Positions 53,896 through 63,414 are shown, counted from the first letter of the stretch. The stretch is DNA of 64,000 bases from Alteromonas sp. IB21 (GCF_016405965.1 NZ_JAEFCD010000017.1:1-64000), one strand, 5' to 3'. Numbers and translations: made by a program. Notes: generated by a model from the sequence alone, not told the origin.

Positions 53896-55413
53896 TTAGA
53901 AGAAACCAAGCGGATTGATGTCATAACTTACCAATAGGTTCTTTGTCTGCTGGTAATGATCGAGCATCATCTTGTGGGTTTCGCGGCCAATGCCAGACTT
54001 CTTGTAACCACCAAACGCGGCATGCGCTGGATAAAGATGGTAACAGTTAGTCCATACTCGGCCTGCCTCAATTGCTCTACCTACGCGGAATGCCACATTA
54101 GCATCCCGACTCCACACACCGGCGCCAAGTCCGAAGCTTGTGTTGTTGGCAATTTCGATTGCCTCTTCTTCGGTTTTGAAGGTTTGGACAGCGATAACAG
54201 GGCCAAAAATCTCTTCTTGGAAAACACGCATGTGGTTTTCACCCTTCAAGATAGTCGGCTGAATGTAGTAGCCTCCATCGAAGCCAGGTAGCTGCTCTTT
54301 CTCACCACCGGTGACAACTTGCGCACCTTCAGACTTACCGATATCGATGTACTTAAGGATTTTTTCAAACTGCTCGTTAGACGCTTGCGCGCCAACCATG
54401 GTTTCTGTGTCTAGTGGGTTACCGCGTTTGATCTTCTGAATTTTCTCCAACACTTTTTCCATGAAAGCATCGTAAATGTCTTCTTGAATAATCGCTCGGG
54501 AAGGACACGTACATACTTCGCCTTGGTTGAAGTAACCAAGCACTAAACCTTCCGCACACTTATCGATAAACTCTGGTTCGTGGTCCATTATGTCTGCGAA
54601 GAATAAGTTTGGCGACTTGCCGCCAAGCTCCACCGTTGATGGAATAAGATTTTCCGCAGCACAGCGAAGGATATGTCCGCCAACAGGCGTGGAGCCAGTA
54701 AATGCAATTTTTGCAATTCGAGTGCTGGTAGCAAGGGCTTGTCCCGCTTCTGCGCCAAACCCGTTAACAATATTGAGTACACCAGGTGGCAGTAAATCCT
54801 GAATGAGCTCTGCAAACAATAAAATAGATACCGGCGTTTGTTCAGCAGGCTTCAGCACCACTACGTTACCGGTAACAAGTGCTGGAGCAAGTTTCCATGC
54901 CGCCATAAGTAACGGAAAGTTCCATGGGATGATTTGACCAACCACACCGTAAGGTTCATGGAAGTGATACGCCACCGTATTTTTATCAATTTCGCCAATA
55001 GTGCCTTCTTGGCTGCGAATACAGCCAGCGTAGTAACGGAAGTGGTCGGCGCAAAGAGGGATGTCTGCATTTAGGGTTTCACGAACGGCCTTACCGTTAT
55101 CCCAAGTTTCTGCTACGGCTAGTAGCTCTAAGTTTTCTTCAATGCGGTCAGCAATTTTGAGAAGAATATTCGAGCGCTCGGCTACTGATTTATCTGCCCA
55201 GCCTTTCTTTGCAGCATGAGCAGCATCTAGCGCAAGCTCTATGTCTTCTGACGTTGAACGTGGAATTTGCGCGATGTCACTGCCGTCAACTGGAGATGTT
55301 GCAGTGAAGTACTCACCTTTAACCGGTGCTACCCATTCGCCATTGATAAAATTACCGTAGCTTTCTTTAAAGCTTACGACCGAACCTTCACTACCTGGCT
55401 TTGCATAAATCAT
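53896..55413 (-). CDS. exaC: NAD-dependent aldehyde dehydrogenase (ExaC-type)
   Basis: A 505-residue cytosolic aldehyde dehydrogenase. It carries Pro-Trp-Asn-Phe-Pro-Leu-Leu-Met, Lys-Pro-Ala-Glu-Gln-Thr-Pro, Phe-Thr-Gly-Ser-Thr-Pro-Val-Gly, the catalytic Glu in Glu-Leu-Gly-Gly-Lys-Ser-Pro-Asn and the catalytic Cys in Asn-Gln-Gly-Glu-Val-Cys-Thr-Cys-Pro. This closely resembles ExaC/AcoD acetaldehyde dehydrogenases that oxidise the aldehyde made by the quinoprotein to the acid. The regulon palindrome 116 bp upstream links its expression to the dehydrogenase. It lies 22 bp from the end of the NosR-like gene's start region, on the same strand. Confidence 0.93.
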   Translation of the reverse strand: MIYAKPGSEGSVVSFKESYGNFINGEWVAPVKGEYFTATSPVDGSDIAQIPRSTSEDIELALDAAHAAKKGWADKSVAERSNILLKIADRIEENLELLAVAETWDNGKAVRETLNADIPLCADHFRYYAGCIRSQEGTIGEIDKNTVAYHFHEPYGVVGQIIPWNFPLLMAAWKLAPALVTGNVVVLKPAEQTPVSILLFAELIQDLLPPGVLNIVNGFGAEAGQALATSTRIAKIAFTGSTPVGGHILRCAAENLIPSTVELGGKSPNLFFADIMDHEPEFIDKCAEGLVLGYFNQGEVCTCPSRAIIQEDIYDAFMEKVLEKIQKIKRGNPLDTETMVGAQASNEQFEKILKYIDIGKSEGAQVVTGGEKEQLPGFDGGYYIQPTILKGENHMRVFQEEIFGPVIAVQTFKTEEEAIEIANNTSFGLGAGVWSRDANVAFRVGRAIEAGRVWTNCYHLYPAHAAFGGYKKSGIGRETHKMMLDHYQQTKNLLVSYDINPLGFF

Positions 55414-55528
55414 AAGAAATACCTTTTGATAACGTTGCGCGTACCACGCGCAGTAACTTGGTTTGTTGTGTAGTTTGATAATGGTACTTTTACGCGTTGC
55501 CTACCATGATGCGATAGACCGATTTGAC

Positions 55529-55544
55529 TCCTACTTTAGGAGGG
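55529..55544 (-). promoter_or_regulatory. PQQ-regulon palindrome, copy 6 (aldehyde dehydrogenase)
   Basis: TCCTACTTTAGGAGGG lies 116 bp upstream of the aldehyde dehydrogenase ATG and 12 bp after the stop of the upstream response regulator gene. It matches the core with one change at the last base, and shares GATTTGAC on its left with copy 2. Confidence 0.78.
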
Positions 55545-55555
55545 GAAACCTATGG

Positions 55556-56233
55556 CTATTTCTCACCATTCTCGACGAATGACACAGATTCAGATAAAGA
55601 AAGTTCTGTATCGCCGATATAACCGTGCTTGGCGGCAATGGCAGAAAACTGGGAAGGCACAGCATCAAGTTTACGCTTAATCACCGTAAGCGCATTAGAC
55701 ACAGTTTTAGCAGATAGCCCTAGCTCTTCAGCGATACCCAAACGAGATTTATTCGTCGCTATCGCAATAAAAATCTCAAACTCGCGCTTAGTCAATTTGG
55801 TTGCAATGTCGACATTCGTGTCGAGAAGTTGATTGGCTAAATTTACCGCCAGCCCGCGTTCGATATACTTCTGCCCTTTTGAGACTACCTTAATGGCAGA
55901 GATCAGTATTTCAGGCGAACTGCTTTTACTGATGTACCCCATGGCACCTGTTTGCATGGCACGATGAAGGATGACACTGTCTTCGAACATACTAAAAAAG
56001 ATGATTTTTAACTCTGGATGGTGCTTTAAAAATATCTTCGCCAGAACAAGGCCGCTTTCATTAGAAAGGTTGATATCGAGAATTAGGATCTCAATGTCAC
56101 TACTTGCCAATAAGCGATGCGTTTGCGCGCCGTTTTCAGCATCAAAAATACGGCAATCTGGCATCATGGCATTTAGCAATGCTCTGTAGCCCTCGCGCAC
56201 CACAGCGTGGTCGTCGACAATAAGAATATTCAC
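55556..56233 (-). CDS. LuxR/NarL-type response regulator of the second two-component pair
   Basis: A 225-residue response regulator. The receiver has Ile-Val-Asp-Asp-His-Ala-Val-Val-Arg-Glu-Gly and acceptor Asp in Leu-Ile-Leu-Asp-Ile-Asn-Leu. The helix-turn-helix contains Leu-Thr-Lys-Arg-Glu-Phe-Glu-Ile-Phe and Leu-Ser-Ala-Lys-Thr-Val-Ser-Asn, an unusual Asn where most NarL proteins have His. It overlaps the kinase gene by 4 bp (ATGA), a normal coupling for a cognate pair. A regulon palindrome lies upstream of the operon, so this regulator may control its own gene. It could bind the palindrome in place of, or along with, the regulator at 47351. Confidence 0.9.
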   Translation of the reverse strand: MNILIVDDHAVVREGYRALLNAMMPDCRIFDAENGAQTHRLLASSDIEILILDINLSNESGLVLAKIFLKHHPELKIIFFSMFEDSVILHRAMQTGAMGYISKSSSPEILISAIKVVSKGQKYIERGLAVNLANQLLDTNVDIATKLTKREFEIFIAIATNKSRLGIAEELGLSAKTVSNALTVIKRKLDAVPSQFSAIAAKHGYIGDTELSLSESVSFVENGEK

Positions 56234-57489
56234 GCGGCATTACCCCCTAAGACTAGCGACGGCTGTTTAAGTGCTAGTTGCAACGATACGGTAACACCAC
56301 TGCCCGTTGGCGATGTTACGCTGCAGCTCGCCCCTATGCATCGCGCCCGACTGCGCATTGAAGACATGCCAATATTTTCTACGATGTGCCGCCCTAACCC
56401 CCGCCCGTTGTCTTTCACTACAACCGAAACACGATGAATATCCCCATCAATTTGCACACTGACTTGGGTGGCTTTAGCGTGCTTAACAACATTGTTAATG
56501 GCTTCTTGGACAAAACGATAAAGATGGATATCTCGCTCGTTATCCTGCTGGTAACGTTTAAGGTTAATTGACACGTCCCACTGCGTATCAGGTTGTGCCA
56601 CTTCTTGTTCGTATACCAGTCGCTCAAGCGACGCCTGTAGCGATACTCTGTCCAAAACGAGAGGGTGAAGGTGAGCAGTAAGCTTTCTAATTGCATCGCT
56701 TATTTGATGTGACATCACCTGCACTTTTTGCGCAGAAAGCTCTACCACAGCGCGTTCTCTCGCATTCACTAAAATATACGCGTGTGCCTTTATGGTTGTC
56801 AGCAATTGCCCCACATTATCGTGAAGTTCTCTGGCTAAATAACTGCGTTCTTGCTCTTGTAGTAGCGCTAACTGCTTATCAATTTTAATGAGCTGCTTCT
56901 CTTTTGATTTAAGCGCATTTTGCAGGTGCTTAAATTGGTCTAACACCCTGTTCATTTCGGTGATATCGGAGTGTGGCAAGGGCTGTGCGTCTTTTCCCTT
57001 CCTTAACTCAGACAACGCTTCTGCAAGCTGATTTAGCGGCACCAACCGCTGTCTAATCGCCACTTTTAACGTAAACAGAAGCAGAACGAAGGTCGCAAAA
57101 AACAGTCCCGCCACTAAGGCAAAGAAAGTGAGATTCTGTGTGAGCTCAGTAGTATCGAAAGGCGTAACGATAAGATACTGATTTTCCTGAATTGGGATGA
57201 TAACTGGTGCCAGCGCATTGCGTTCAGTCGTCGACATCACTGAAGGCTGCTCTGCCTGAAGACGGCCCGTGAAATAATGGGCAGATAAGTGAGGACTAGG
57301 CTCTACAATTGCTTCGATATCAGCGACAGGGATATTGAGGTTTACCATTTCACGCACTTGATTGAGCGCGCCCGTCATCTCTTCCTCAATATTATTTTGT
57401 ATGTGGAAGTAAACCAGATAGCTAAACATCAAAAAGCAGCTAATGAAAACGGCCACTATCGCTGTAGATATTTTTGTAAAACCCGACAT
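56230..57489 (-). CDS. NarX-type membrane sensor histidine kinase
   Basis: A 419-residue sensor. A first membrane helix (8-31), a periplasmic loop of about 90 residues (32-122), a second helix (125-147) and a HAMP-like linker precede a HisKA_3 domain with the phospho-acceptor His in Leu-Ala-Arg-Glu-Leu-His-Asp-Asn-Val-Gly-Gln, then a HATPase with Asn-Asn-Val-Val-Lys-His-Ala and Asp-Asn-Gly-Arg-Gly-Leu. The periplasmic loop lacks Cys and has a Pro-Ser-Pro-His-Leu-Ser-Ala-His stretch. Functionally comparable pairs in pseudomonads (ExaDE, PedS2R2) sense alcohol oxidation or lanthanide status; which applies here is unknown. Confidence 0.88.
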   Translation of the reverse strand: MSGFTKISTAIVAVFISCFLMFSYLVYFHIQNNIEEEMTGALNQVREMVNLNIPVADIEAIVEPSPHLSAHYFTGRLQAEQPSVMSTTERNALAPVIIPIQENQYLIVTPFDTTELTQNLTFFALVAGLFFATFVLLLFTLKVAIRQRLVPLNQLAEALSELRKGKDAQPLPHSDITEMNRVLDQFKHLQNALKSKEKQLIKIDKQLALLQEQERSYLARELHDNVGQLLTTIKAHAYILVNARERAVVELSAQKVQVMSHQISDAIRKLTAHLHPLVLDRVSLQASLERLVYEQEVAQPDTQWDVSINLKRYQQDNERDIHLYRFVQEAINNVVKHAKATQVSVQIDGDIHRVSVVVKDNGRGLGRHIVENIGMSSMRSRARCIGASCSVTSPTGSGVTVSLQLALKQPSLVLGGNAA

Positions 57490-57572
57490 AAGCGCCCCTG
57501 CAAGCCTTTTATTACAGGGTTATGCTATACAGACTGCCTTAAAAAACACATCCTGCAATAGGGGCGAATTTA

Positions 57573-57588
57573 TCCTACCAAGGTAGGA
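57573..57588 (-). promoter_or_regulatory. PQQ-regulon palindrome, copy 7 (sensor kinase operon)
   Basis: TCCTACCAAGGTAGGA is a palindrome with 7-bp arms, 84 bp upstream of the kinase ATG. It is the most diverged core among the 16-bp copies but keeps TCCT-N8-AGGA. Its presence implies autoregulation of the two-component pair. Confidence 0.72.
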
Positions 57589-57633
57589 GCAAAGACCGCT
57601 TAAACAGGTAAACATAGGGCTTAGTTGGTTCGA

Positions 57634-58518
57634 CTAATCAATAAACCGAGACTGGTGCCGCTCGACATTTTCTCGAAGCCACTGCGTGAACACTTGGAAG
57701 CGAGCTTGAGAGTGGGTTTCCTTATGCGTTGCCAACCAAAACGTGCGCTTAATATGAATCTCGTTTTCAATGAGTCGAACTAAGCCTAGCTGAGTTTCAG
57801 CCATAAATTTAGGTAAAATGCCAACGCCCGCGCCATTAACAAGCATTTGATACTGCGCGTTAATACTGGTGCTGCGAAGGGCACTTAACTGCGACAGAGC
57901 GGTCTCTTCTATGAACTTTAACTGCGGAGCGTACACCAGATCGGGCACATAACTCACTAAATTGAATGAGGTAAGATCTGTTAATGTTCGCGGTATATTC
58001 TCGTTGATAAGGGACTGATGGGTATAAAGATAAAGATGATAGTCCGTCAGCTTTTGTGTAACCAACAAGCCTCTACTGGGCTTCTCCAACAAAATAGCCA
58101 TATCGGCTTCACGTTTGTTTAGGTTTAAAAAGCCGCTGGTGGCCACAAGCTCAATACTTATGCCCGGATACCGCTTTTTAAAATCCGGTAGTAAAGGCGC
58201 TAAAAACCAGCTACCAAACCCTTCTGAAACGCTTACTCGAATAGTACCAGCTAAGTGTGAACGCTCATCGCCCAGTTCATTTTGCGCTTCTAAAAAATAA
58301 TGTTCGGCTTTCTCAATATACGTGACCAACTCACTGCCATGCGTGGTAAGTACATAGCCTTTTTTGGTTAGCTCGAATAATTTACAGTTTAAAGAGTCTT
58401 CCAGCTTTTTTACACGACGAATGAGCGTTGTAGGATCTACCTTCAGCCCCTTAGCTGCAATATCTACCCGCCCATTTCTTGCCAAACCAAGAAACAAACG
58501 CATGTCATCCCAATTCAT
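57634..58518 (-). CDS. LysR-family transcriptional regulator
   Basis: A 294-residue LysR protein. The winged helix-turn-helix occupies residues 1-60 (Met-Arg-Leu-Phe-Leu-Gly-Leu-Ala-Arg-Asn-Gly-Arg, then Pro-Thr-Thr-Leu-Ile-Arg-Arg-Val-Lys-Lys-Leu-Glu), and the remainder is the periplasmic-binding-protein-like effector domain. It is divergently transcribed from mmsA with a 98-bp intergenic region, the standard layout for a LysR protein that controls its neighbour. It may respond to a valine or propionate catabolite. It is the last gene before the PQQ island and carries no regulon palindrome of its own. Confidence 0.88.
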   Translation of the reverse strand: MNWDDMRLFLGLARNGRVDIAAKGLKVDPTTLIRRVKKLEDSLNCKLFELTKKGYVLTTHGSELVTYIEKAEHYFLEAQNELGDERSHLAGTIRVSVSEGFGSWFLAPLLPDFKKRYPGISIELVATSGFLNLNKREADMAILLEKPSRGLLVTQKLTDYHLYLYTHQSLINENIPRTLTDLTSFNLVSYVPDLVYAPQLKFIEETALSQLSALRSTSINAQYQMLVNGAGVGILPKFMAETQLGLVRLIENEIHIKRTFWLATHKETHSQARFQVFTQWLRENVERHQSRFID

Positions 58519-58616
58519 CTAAACACCTGCATTTTTACAGCACAATCCTGCAAGTATATGTATTGCTATTGCAAACACAAGGTTTCAATATTGTTAAAAA
58601 TTACAGGAGCCAGATC

Positions 58617-60116
58617 ATGAGAAAGATTGTTCACTTTATTGCAGGTAAAGACTTTGAAGATAGCAGCGAAAATACCGCACCGGTTTTTGCGCCTAACACC
58701 GGTGAAATTCAAGCAGAAGTAAGCCTCGCCAATGCGTCAACGCTAGCCCACGCTATAGAGACGGCCCAAGCTGCACAAGTTGAGTGGGCTGCAACGAATC
58801 CTCAGCGACGTGCTCGTGTCATGTTTAAATTTAAAGAGCTTGTTGAAGCAAACCGCGACCGCCTAGCCGCGCTGCTATCTAGCGAGCACGGAAAAGTGTT
58901 GGTTGATGCACAGGGCGACATTCAGCGTGGTCTTGAAGTGATCGAATTTGCTTGCGGCATTCCTCATGCGCAAAAAGGTGAATACACGGAGGGCGCAGGT
59001 CCGGGCATAGACGTATACTCAATGCGCCAAGCATTAGGCGTTGTTGCCGGTATCACCCCGTTTAATTTCCCTGCCATGATCCCTATGTGGATGTTCGGCG
59101 TGGCCATTGCCTGCGGTAATGCCTTTATATTAAAGCCATCAGAGCGCGATCCTTCGGTGCCTGTTGAACTAGCAAAACTCATGATTGAAGCGGGCCTTCC
59201 TGCTGGCGTACTTAACGTTGTACACGGCAACAAAGACGTGGTTGATGGTATTTTGGATCATCAAACTATCAAGGCGGTGAGCTTTGTAGGCTCTTCTGAT
59301 ATCGCCAACTATGTATATGAGCGTGGCGCGCGTGCTGGTAAGCGGGTTCAAGCCATGGGTGGCGCGAAAAACCACGGCATCGTGATGCCTGATGCAGATT
59401 TAGACCAGGTGGTAACCGACCTAGTAGGTGCTGCATACGGCAGTGCCGGTGAACGCTGTATGGCACTGCCGGTTGTGGTTCCTGTCGGCGATGAAACCGC
59501 CGAAAAACTCAAAGCTAAACTTATTCCGGCTATCAAAAACATCATGGTAAGCCATAGCGAAGATCCTAACGCCCACTATGGCCCTGTGGTTACCGCCGCC
59601 CACAAAGAGCGCGTTGAAAGTTATATCGACCTTGCTATAGAAGAAGGTGCTGAGCTTGTTTACGACGGCAGAACAAGTCAAATCCCAAGCGACAGCAACG
59701 GCTACTTTATTGGACCTACATTCTTCGACCATGTGACCAAAGATATGCGCTCGTACCAAGAAGAGATTTTCGGCCCCGTACTGCAAATGGTTCGCGCCAA
59801 AGATTTCAATGAAGCCGTTAATTTAGCTAGCGATCACCAATACGGTAATGGCGTTGCCATGTACACCCGAAACGGTCATGCAGCACGCGAATTTGCCCAG
59901 CGCGTTAACGTGGGCATGGTAGGAATTAACGTACCTATTCCTGTACCTGTTGCCTATCATACGTTTGGGGGCTGGAAGCGCTCTGCATTTGGCGATACTA
60001 ACCAGCACGGTATGGAAGGGGTGAAATTTTGGACCAAGGTGAAAACCATTACCCAGCGCTGGCCTGATGGCTCAGATACGAACGACAACGCCTTTGTTAT
60101 TCCAACCATGGGCTAA
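58617..60116 (+). CDS. mmsA: CoA-acylating methylmalonate-semialdehyde dehydrogenase
   Basis: A 499-residue aldehyde dehydrogenase-fold enzyme converting (methyl)malonate semialdehyde to propionyl- or acetyl-CoA in valine and inositol breakdown. ATG 58617 has ACAGGAG upstream; an in-frame start at 58479 lies inside the LysR gene and is rejected. MmsA hallmarks are Pro-Phe-Asn-Phe-Pro-Ala-Met-Ile-Pro-Met-Trp, Phe-Val-Gly-Ser-Ser, the catalytic Cys in Gly-Glu-Arg-Cys-Met-Ala-Leu, and absence of the usual catalytic Glu, replaced by Asn in Ala-Lys-Asn-His. It lies 14 bp upstream of mmsB in one operon. Confidence 0.95.
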   Translation: MRKIVHFIAGKDFEDSSENTAPVFAPNTGEIQAEVSLANASTLAHAIETAQAAQVEWAATNPQRRARVMFKFKELVEANRDRLAALLSSEHGKVLVDAQGDIQRGLEVIEFACGIPHAQKGEYTEGAGPGIDVYSMRQALGVVAGITPFNFPAMIPMWMFGVAIACGNAFILKPSERDPSVPVELAKLMIEAGLPAGVLNVVHGNKDVVDGILDHQTIKAVSFVGSSDIANYVYERGARAGKRVQAMGGAKNHGIVMPDADLDQVVTDLVGAAYGSAGERCMALPVVVPVGDETAEKLKAKLIPAIKNIMVSHSEDPNAHYGPVVTAAHKERVESYIDLAIEEGAELVYDGRTSQIPSDSNGYFIGPTFFDHVTKDMRSYQEEIFGPVLQMVRAKDFNEAVNLASDHQYGNGVAMYTRNGHAAREFAQRVNVGMVGINVPIPVPVAYHTFGGWKRSAFGDTNQHGMEGVKFWTKVKTITQRWPDGSDTNDNAFVIPTMG

Positions 60117-60130
60117 GCGAGGAGACTATT

Positions 60131-61006
60131 ATGATCACAGTTGCATTTATTGGCCTAGGTAACATGGGCTCAGGAATGGCAGACAATCTAGTTAAGCACA
60201 ATTTCAAGGTAATGGCCTTTGATTTAAGCGAAGCGGCACTGGCTAAAGCCAAAGATGCTGGCTGTATTATTGCAAAAAGTACCGAACAAGCCGTATCTGA
60301 AGCTGACATCGTTATCACCATGCTGCCTGCCGGTAAGCACGTAAAAGATATCTATTCAAATCAGATCCTCGATAACGTGCGTGATGGCACTTTGCTTATT
60401 GACTGCTCTACCATCGATGTAGAAACGGCCAAAAGCGTGTCAGAACTCGCTGATAAAAAGGGCCTTAAAATGCTTGATGCACCGGTTTCTGGTGGTGTTG
60501 CAGCGGCTGCAGGCGGCACACTTACCTTTATGGTAGGCGGTGATGCTGACGCGTTCGATAAAGCCCAAGGTGCACTTGGCGCTATGGGCAAAAAAATTGT
60601 CCATGCGGGCGGTCATGGTGCTGGGCAAGCAGCAAAAATCTGCAATAACATGCTGCTCGGTGCAACCATGATTGCTACCTGCGAGAGTTTCCAGCTTGCC
60701 CAAAAGCTAGGCCTAGATCCACAAGTATTCTTCGATATCGCGTCGAATGCATCTGGCCAGACATGGTCAATGACTACCTACTGCCCTGTGAAAGGTGTAG
60801 GGCCGCAAAGCCCTGCCGATAACGATTTTGCTGGCGGTTTCGCTTCTGCGCTTATGCTTAAAGACTTAGGCCTTGCTATGCAGGGCGCGAAGGGCGTAAA
60901 TGCGCAAGTACCTATGGGTGAGCTTGCTGCAAAGTGGTTTGAAATGCATTGCGAAGAAGGCAATGCAGGAATGGATTTTTCTTCAATAATCAACCGACTG
61001 GCATAA
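60131..61006 (+). CDS. mmsB: 3-hydroxyisobutyrate dehydrogenase
   Basis: A 291-residue NAD-dependent beta-hydroxyacid dehydrogenase. The Rossmann motif Phe-Ile-Gly-Leu-Gly-Asn-Met-Gly-Ser-Gly-Met-Ala lies at the N-terminus, the substrate motif Asp-Ala-Pro-Val-Ser-Gly-Gly-Val near residue 120, and Lys in Gly-Ala-Gly-Gln-Ala-Ala-Lys-Ile-Cys-Asn-Asn near 170 is the catalytic residue. It oxidises 3-hydroxyisobutyrate to methylmalonate semialdehyde, the substrate of the MmsA enzyme encoded just upstream. GGAG precedes the ATG. The operon ends at the terminator at 61067. Confidence 0.95.
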   Translation: MITVAFIGLGNMGSGMADNLVKHNFKVMAFDLSEAALAKAKDAGCIIAKSTEQAVSEADIVITMLPAGKHVKDIYSNQILDNVRDGTLLIDCSTIDVETAKSVSELADKKGLKMLDAPVSGGVAAAAGGTLTFMVGGDADAFDKAQGALGAMGKKIVHAGGHGAGQAAKICNNMLLGATMIATCESFQLAQKLGLDPQVFFDIASNASGQTWSMTTYCPVKGVGPQSPADNDFAGGFASALMLKDLGLAMQGAKGVNAQVPMGELAAKWFEMHCEEGNAGMDFSSIINRLA

Positions 61007-61066
61007 GATAAACGCCCACCATTTCTCCAAGGGTCACTTTCCCTCAGAAGAGGTGGCCTTTTTACT

Positions 61067-61097
61067 GAGCGAGTAAAATTTTTACTCGCTCTTTTTT
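61067..61097 (+). terminator. Intrinsic terminator of mmsAB
   Basis: GAGCGAGTAAAA (61067-61078) pairs with TTTTACTCGCTC (61080-61091), followed by TTTTTTG on the plus strand. It lies 61 bp after mmsB and 61 bp before the convergent transporter stop. Confidence 0.88.
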
Positions 61098-61157
61098 GTT
61101 ACTAAGGGGAAGTGCTTTTACTCACCCTTCACGCTATACCCATAAGAACGTCACAAT

Positions 61158-63188
61158 TTATCCTTTAGGCTGATTTAACATATCGTCATAGTCATCCATC
61201 TTCCAAGGCAGTTCACCTGGACTGGTATCAAGGAAGTGCAAATAACTTTCAAACTGATCTAGGATGTCTTTAGCAATACTTTCCTTATCATACCCGTAAA
61301 TATCATACGCCTGACCGCCTCGACGAAGGAATACTTCTGCGCGAAAGTACTTTTCCGACTCGTCGTCTTCTGAGCGTAATTCTGCATAGCTAAAGCCAGG
61401 TACAAGATACTCGGTCATACGAATATCGTAAATGAAGTCCATATGATCGTGACGCTCTACTGTAAAGACAGCCCTGCCTGTTACCTCATCTAGCTTAACG
61501 AACGCCTCCCACTCTCGTGCTTTAAGTGCCGCTTGCACATCTTTCATCGCTGTAATCACTGTTTTATCGATAAACTCGTGCACCTCGCTGCGACTCGGAT
61601 AATCGACCATTGCTGCGAGCCGCCCTTTCAGACTAGTTGAGCGGCCGTGATTTCTATTTAGCGTATTTGCCGTCAAACTATTATTGCGAAAGCCCTCTAT
61701 GACAAGGGCTCGCCAAAGGCCTGCTGCAGACGCTAACATAATAAACGCGAAAGGTAAGGCGCTGGCTATGGTCATAGTTTGAAGGGCATTGAGTCCGCCC
61801 GCTATTAGAAGTACGGCAGCAACCGTGCCTTCTAAACACGCCCAAAATATACGCTGCCATACTGGACTTTCTTCTTTACCACCAGAGGCAAGAGAATCAA
61901 TGACCAGCGACCCTGAATCTGATGAAGTAACAAAGAACGTAATAATCAATAACACGGTTAGACCCGACATGATTGATGCGCCGGGTAGAAGGTCGTAAAG
62001 CTTAAACAAAGCCACGGCTTCGTTTTCCTGAACATCACTAATGAGCGTTGTCACGCCTTGGTTCATAATGGCGTTGAGCGCTGTATCGCCAAATACTGAA
62101 AACCAAAGGAAAGTGAACATTGTTGGTACAAGCATTACGCCAAAGACGAATTGCCTGATGGTTCTGCCTCGACTTATTTTGGCAATAAACATGCCCACAA
62201 ACGGCGCCCACGCAATAGTCCACCCAAAGATGAACAGGGTCCAGTTCCCAATCCAATCGCTGCGGCTATAGGCTTGCAAGTTAAACGTACGTTCAATAAT
62301 TCCATTGAGATAGCTTCCCGTGTTTTGCAGAAAGGTTTCTAAAATATGTACCGTTTCTCCGAAGATAAAGACTGTACTCATAAGCGAGACTGCCAGCACC
62401 ATGTTGAGAATTGACAGCCTCTTAATGCCTTTATCCATACCCGCAATAACCGATATAGTCGCAGCGATAGTCACAATGGCAATGGTGCCTACTTGCACCA
62501 TAATGTCGATGGGAATGTCGCCGGATAGATAGTTAAGCCCCGCGTTTATTTGCGTAACAGAAAGGCCAAGCGTAGTTGCGATACCAAACAACGTGCCCAG
62601 AATAGCGAATACATCTACCGCATGACCAATAGGGCCATATATTTTGTCGCCTATGAGCGGGTACAAAGCAGAGCGAATAGATAACGGTAAGCCGTGACGA
62701 AAGGCGAAGTAAGCGAGTACCAAGCCCACCAACCCATAGATAGCCCAAATATGGAAACCCCAGTGGAAAAACGCGATTTGCATGGCTTGCTTCGCTGCAT
62801 CTACGGTTTCAGCGGCCCCTGCAGGCGGCGATGAATAGTGGAGCACGGGTTCAGCCACACCGAAATAGAGCAGTGCCACACCGTATCCTGCCGAAAATAA
62901 CATGGAAAACCACTCGGGAAAGCTATATTGAGGCTCTGCATGGTCTGGCCCTAATTTTATATTTCCCCAACTTGAAGACGCCACCGACACGATGAAAACC
63001 AAGAAGATGGCTACCGATAACATATAGAACCAGCCAAACGTTTGGGTTATCCATGCCAACGTACTGTCGAAGGCCTTTCCGGCAAGTTCGGGGTTACTAA
63101 TTGTTCCGATAACTAACAGCAATATGATGGTAACTGCAGGAATAAAAACTGGAAGAAGAATGGTTGAGTTGTTTACTTGGCCTTTCAT
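61158..63188 (-). CDS. BCCT-family osmolyte transporter (BetT-like)
   Basis: A 676-residue inner-membrane transporter with about twelve helices. The family motifs Trp-Gly-Asn-Ile-Lys-Leu-Gly-Pro, Gly-Val-Ala-Glu-Pro, Ala-Phe-Phe-His-Trp-Gly-Phe-His-Ile-Trp-Ala-Ile-Tyr and Trp-Thr-Ile-Ala-Trp-Ala-Pro-Phe-Val-Gly-Met-Phe are present. The C-terminal 150 residues are soluble and acidic, ending in Asp-Asp-Tyr-Asp-Asp-Met, like the osmosensing tail of BetT-type choline carriers. Choline or glycine betaine with sodium or proton is the usual substrate; no bet genes lie in the window to confirm choline. Confidence 0.9.
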   Translation of the reverse strand: MKGQVNNSTILLPVFIPAVTIILLLVIGTISNPELAGKAFDSTLAWITQTFGWFYMLSVAIFLVFIVSVASSSWGNIKLGPDHAEPQYSFPEWFSMLFSAGYGVALLYFGVAEPVLHYSSPPAGAAETVDAAKQAMQIAFFHWGFHIWAIYGLVGLVLAYFAFRHGLPLSIRSALYPLIGDKIYGPIGHAVDVFAILGTLFGIATTLGLSVTQINAGLNYLSGDIPIDIMVQVGTIAIVTIAATISVIAGMDKGIKRLSILNMVLAVSLMSTVFIFGETVHILETFLQNTGSYLNGIIERTFNLQAYSRSDWIGNWTLFIFGWTIAWAPFVGMFIAKISRGRTIRQFVFGVMLVPTMFTFLWFSVFGDTALNAIMNQGVTTLISDVQENEAVALFKLYDLLPGASIMSGLTVLLIITFFVTSSDSGSLVIDSLASGGKEESPVWQRIFWACLEGTVAAVLLIAGGLNALQTMTIASALPFAFIMLASAAGLWRALVIEGFRNNSLTANTLNRNHGRSTSLKGRLAAMVDYPSRSEVHEFIDKTVITAMKDVQAALKAREWEAFVKLDEVTGRAVFTVERHDHMDFIYDIRMTEYLVPGFSYAELRSEDDESEKYFRAEVFLRRGGQAYDIYGYDKESIAKDILDQFESYLHFLDTSPGELPWKMDDYDDMLNQPKG

Positions 63189-63414
63189 AACAAATCCCTT
63201 TTACTGTCAGCTAAGTTGAGCGCTTGTAAATATTAAGATTAATTTAGTTACTCTAGAGAAATTGGTTCGGTTCAGGTTTGCTTGTGTAAAGTAATTTGCG
63301 CTGTCAGGTTTGTACTCATTATTTTGATGCAGAAAATAAATTTACTATTTGTCGTATATGTCAGTAGAGAGAAACGCTATATTTTTACTTACATAATTCC
63401 TTTCGTTTAAGAAC

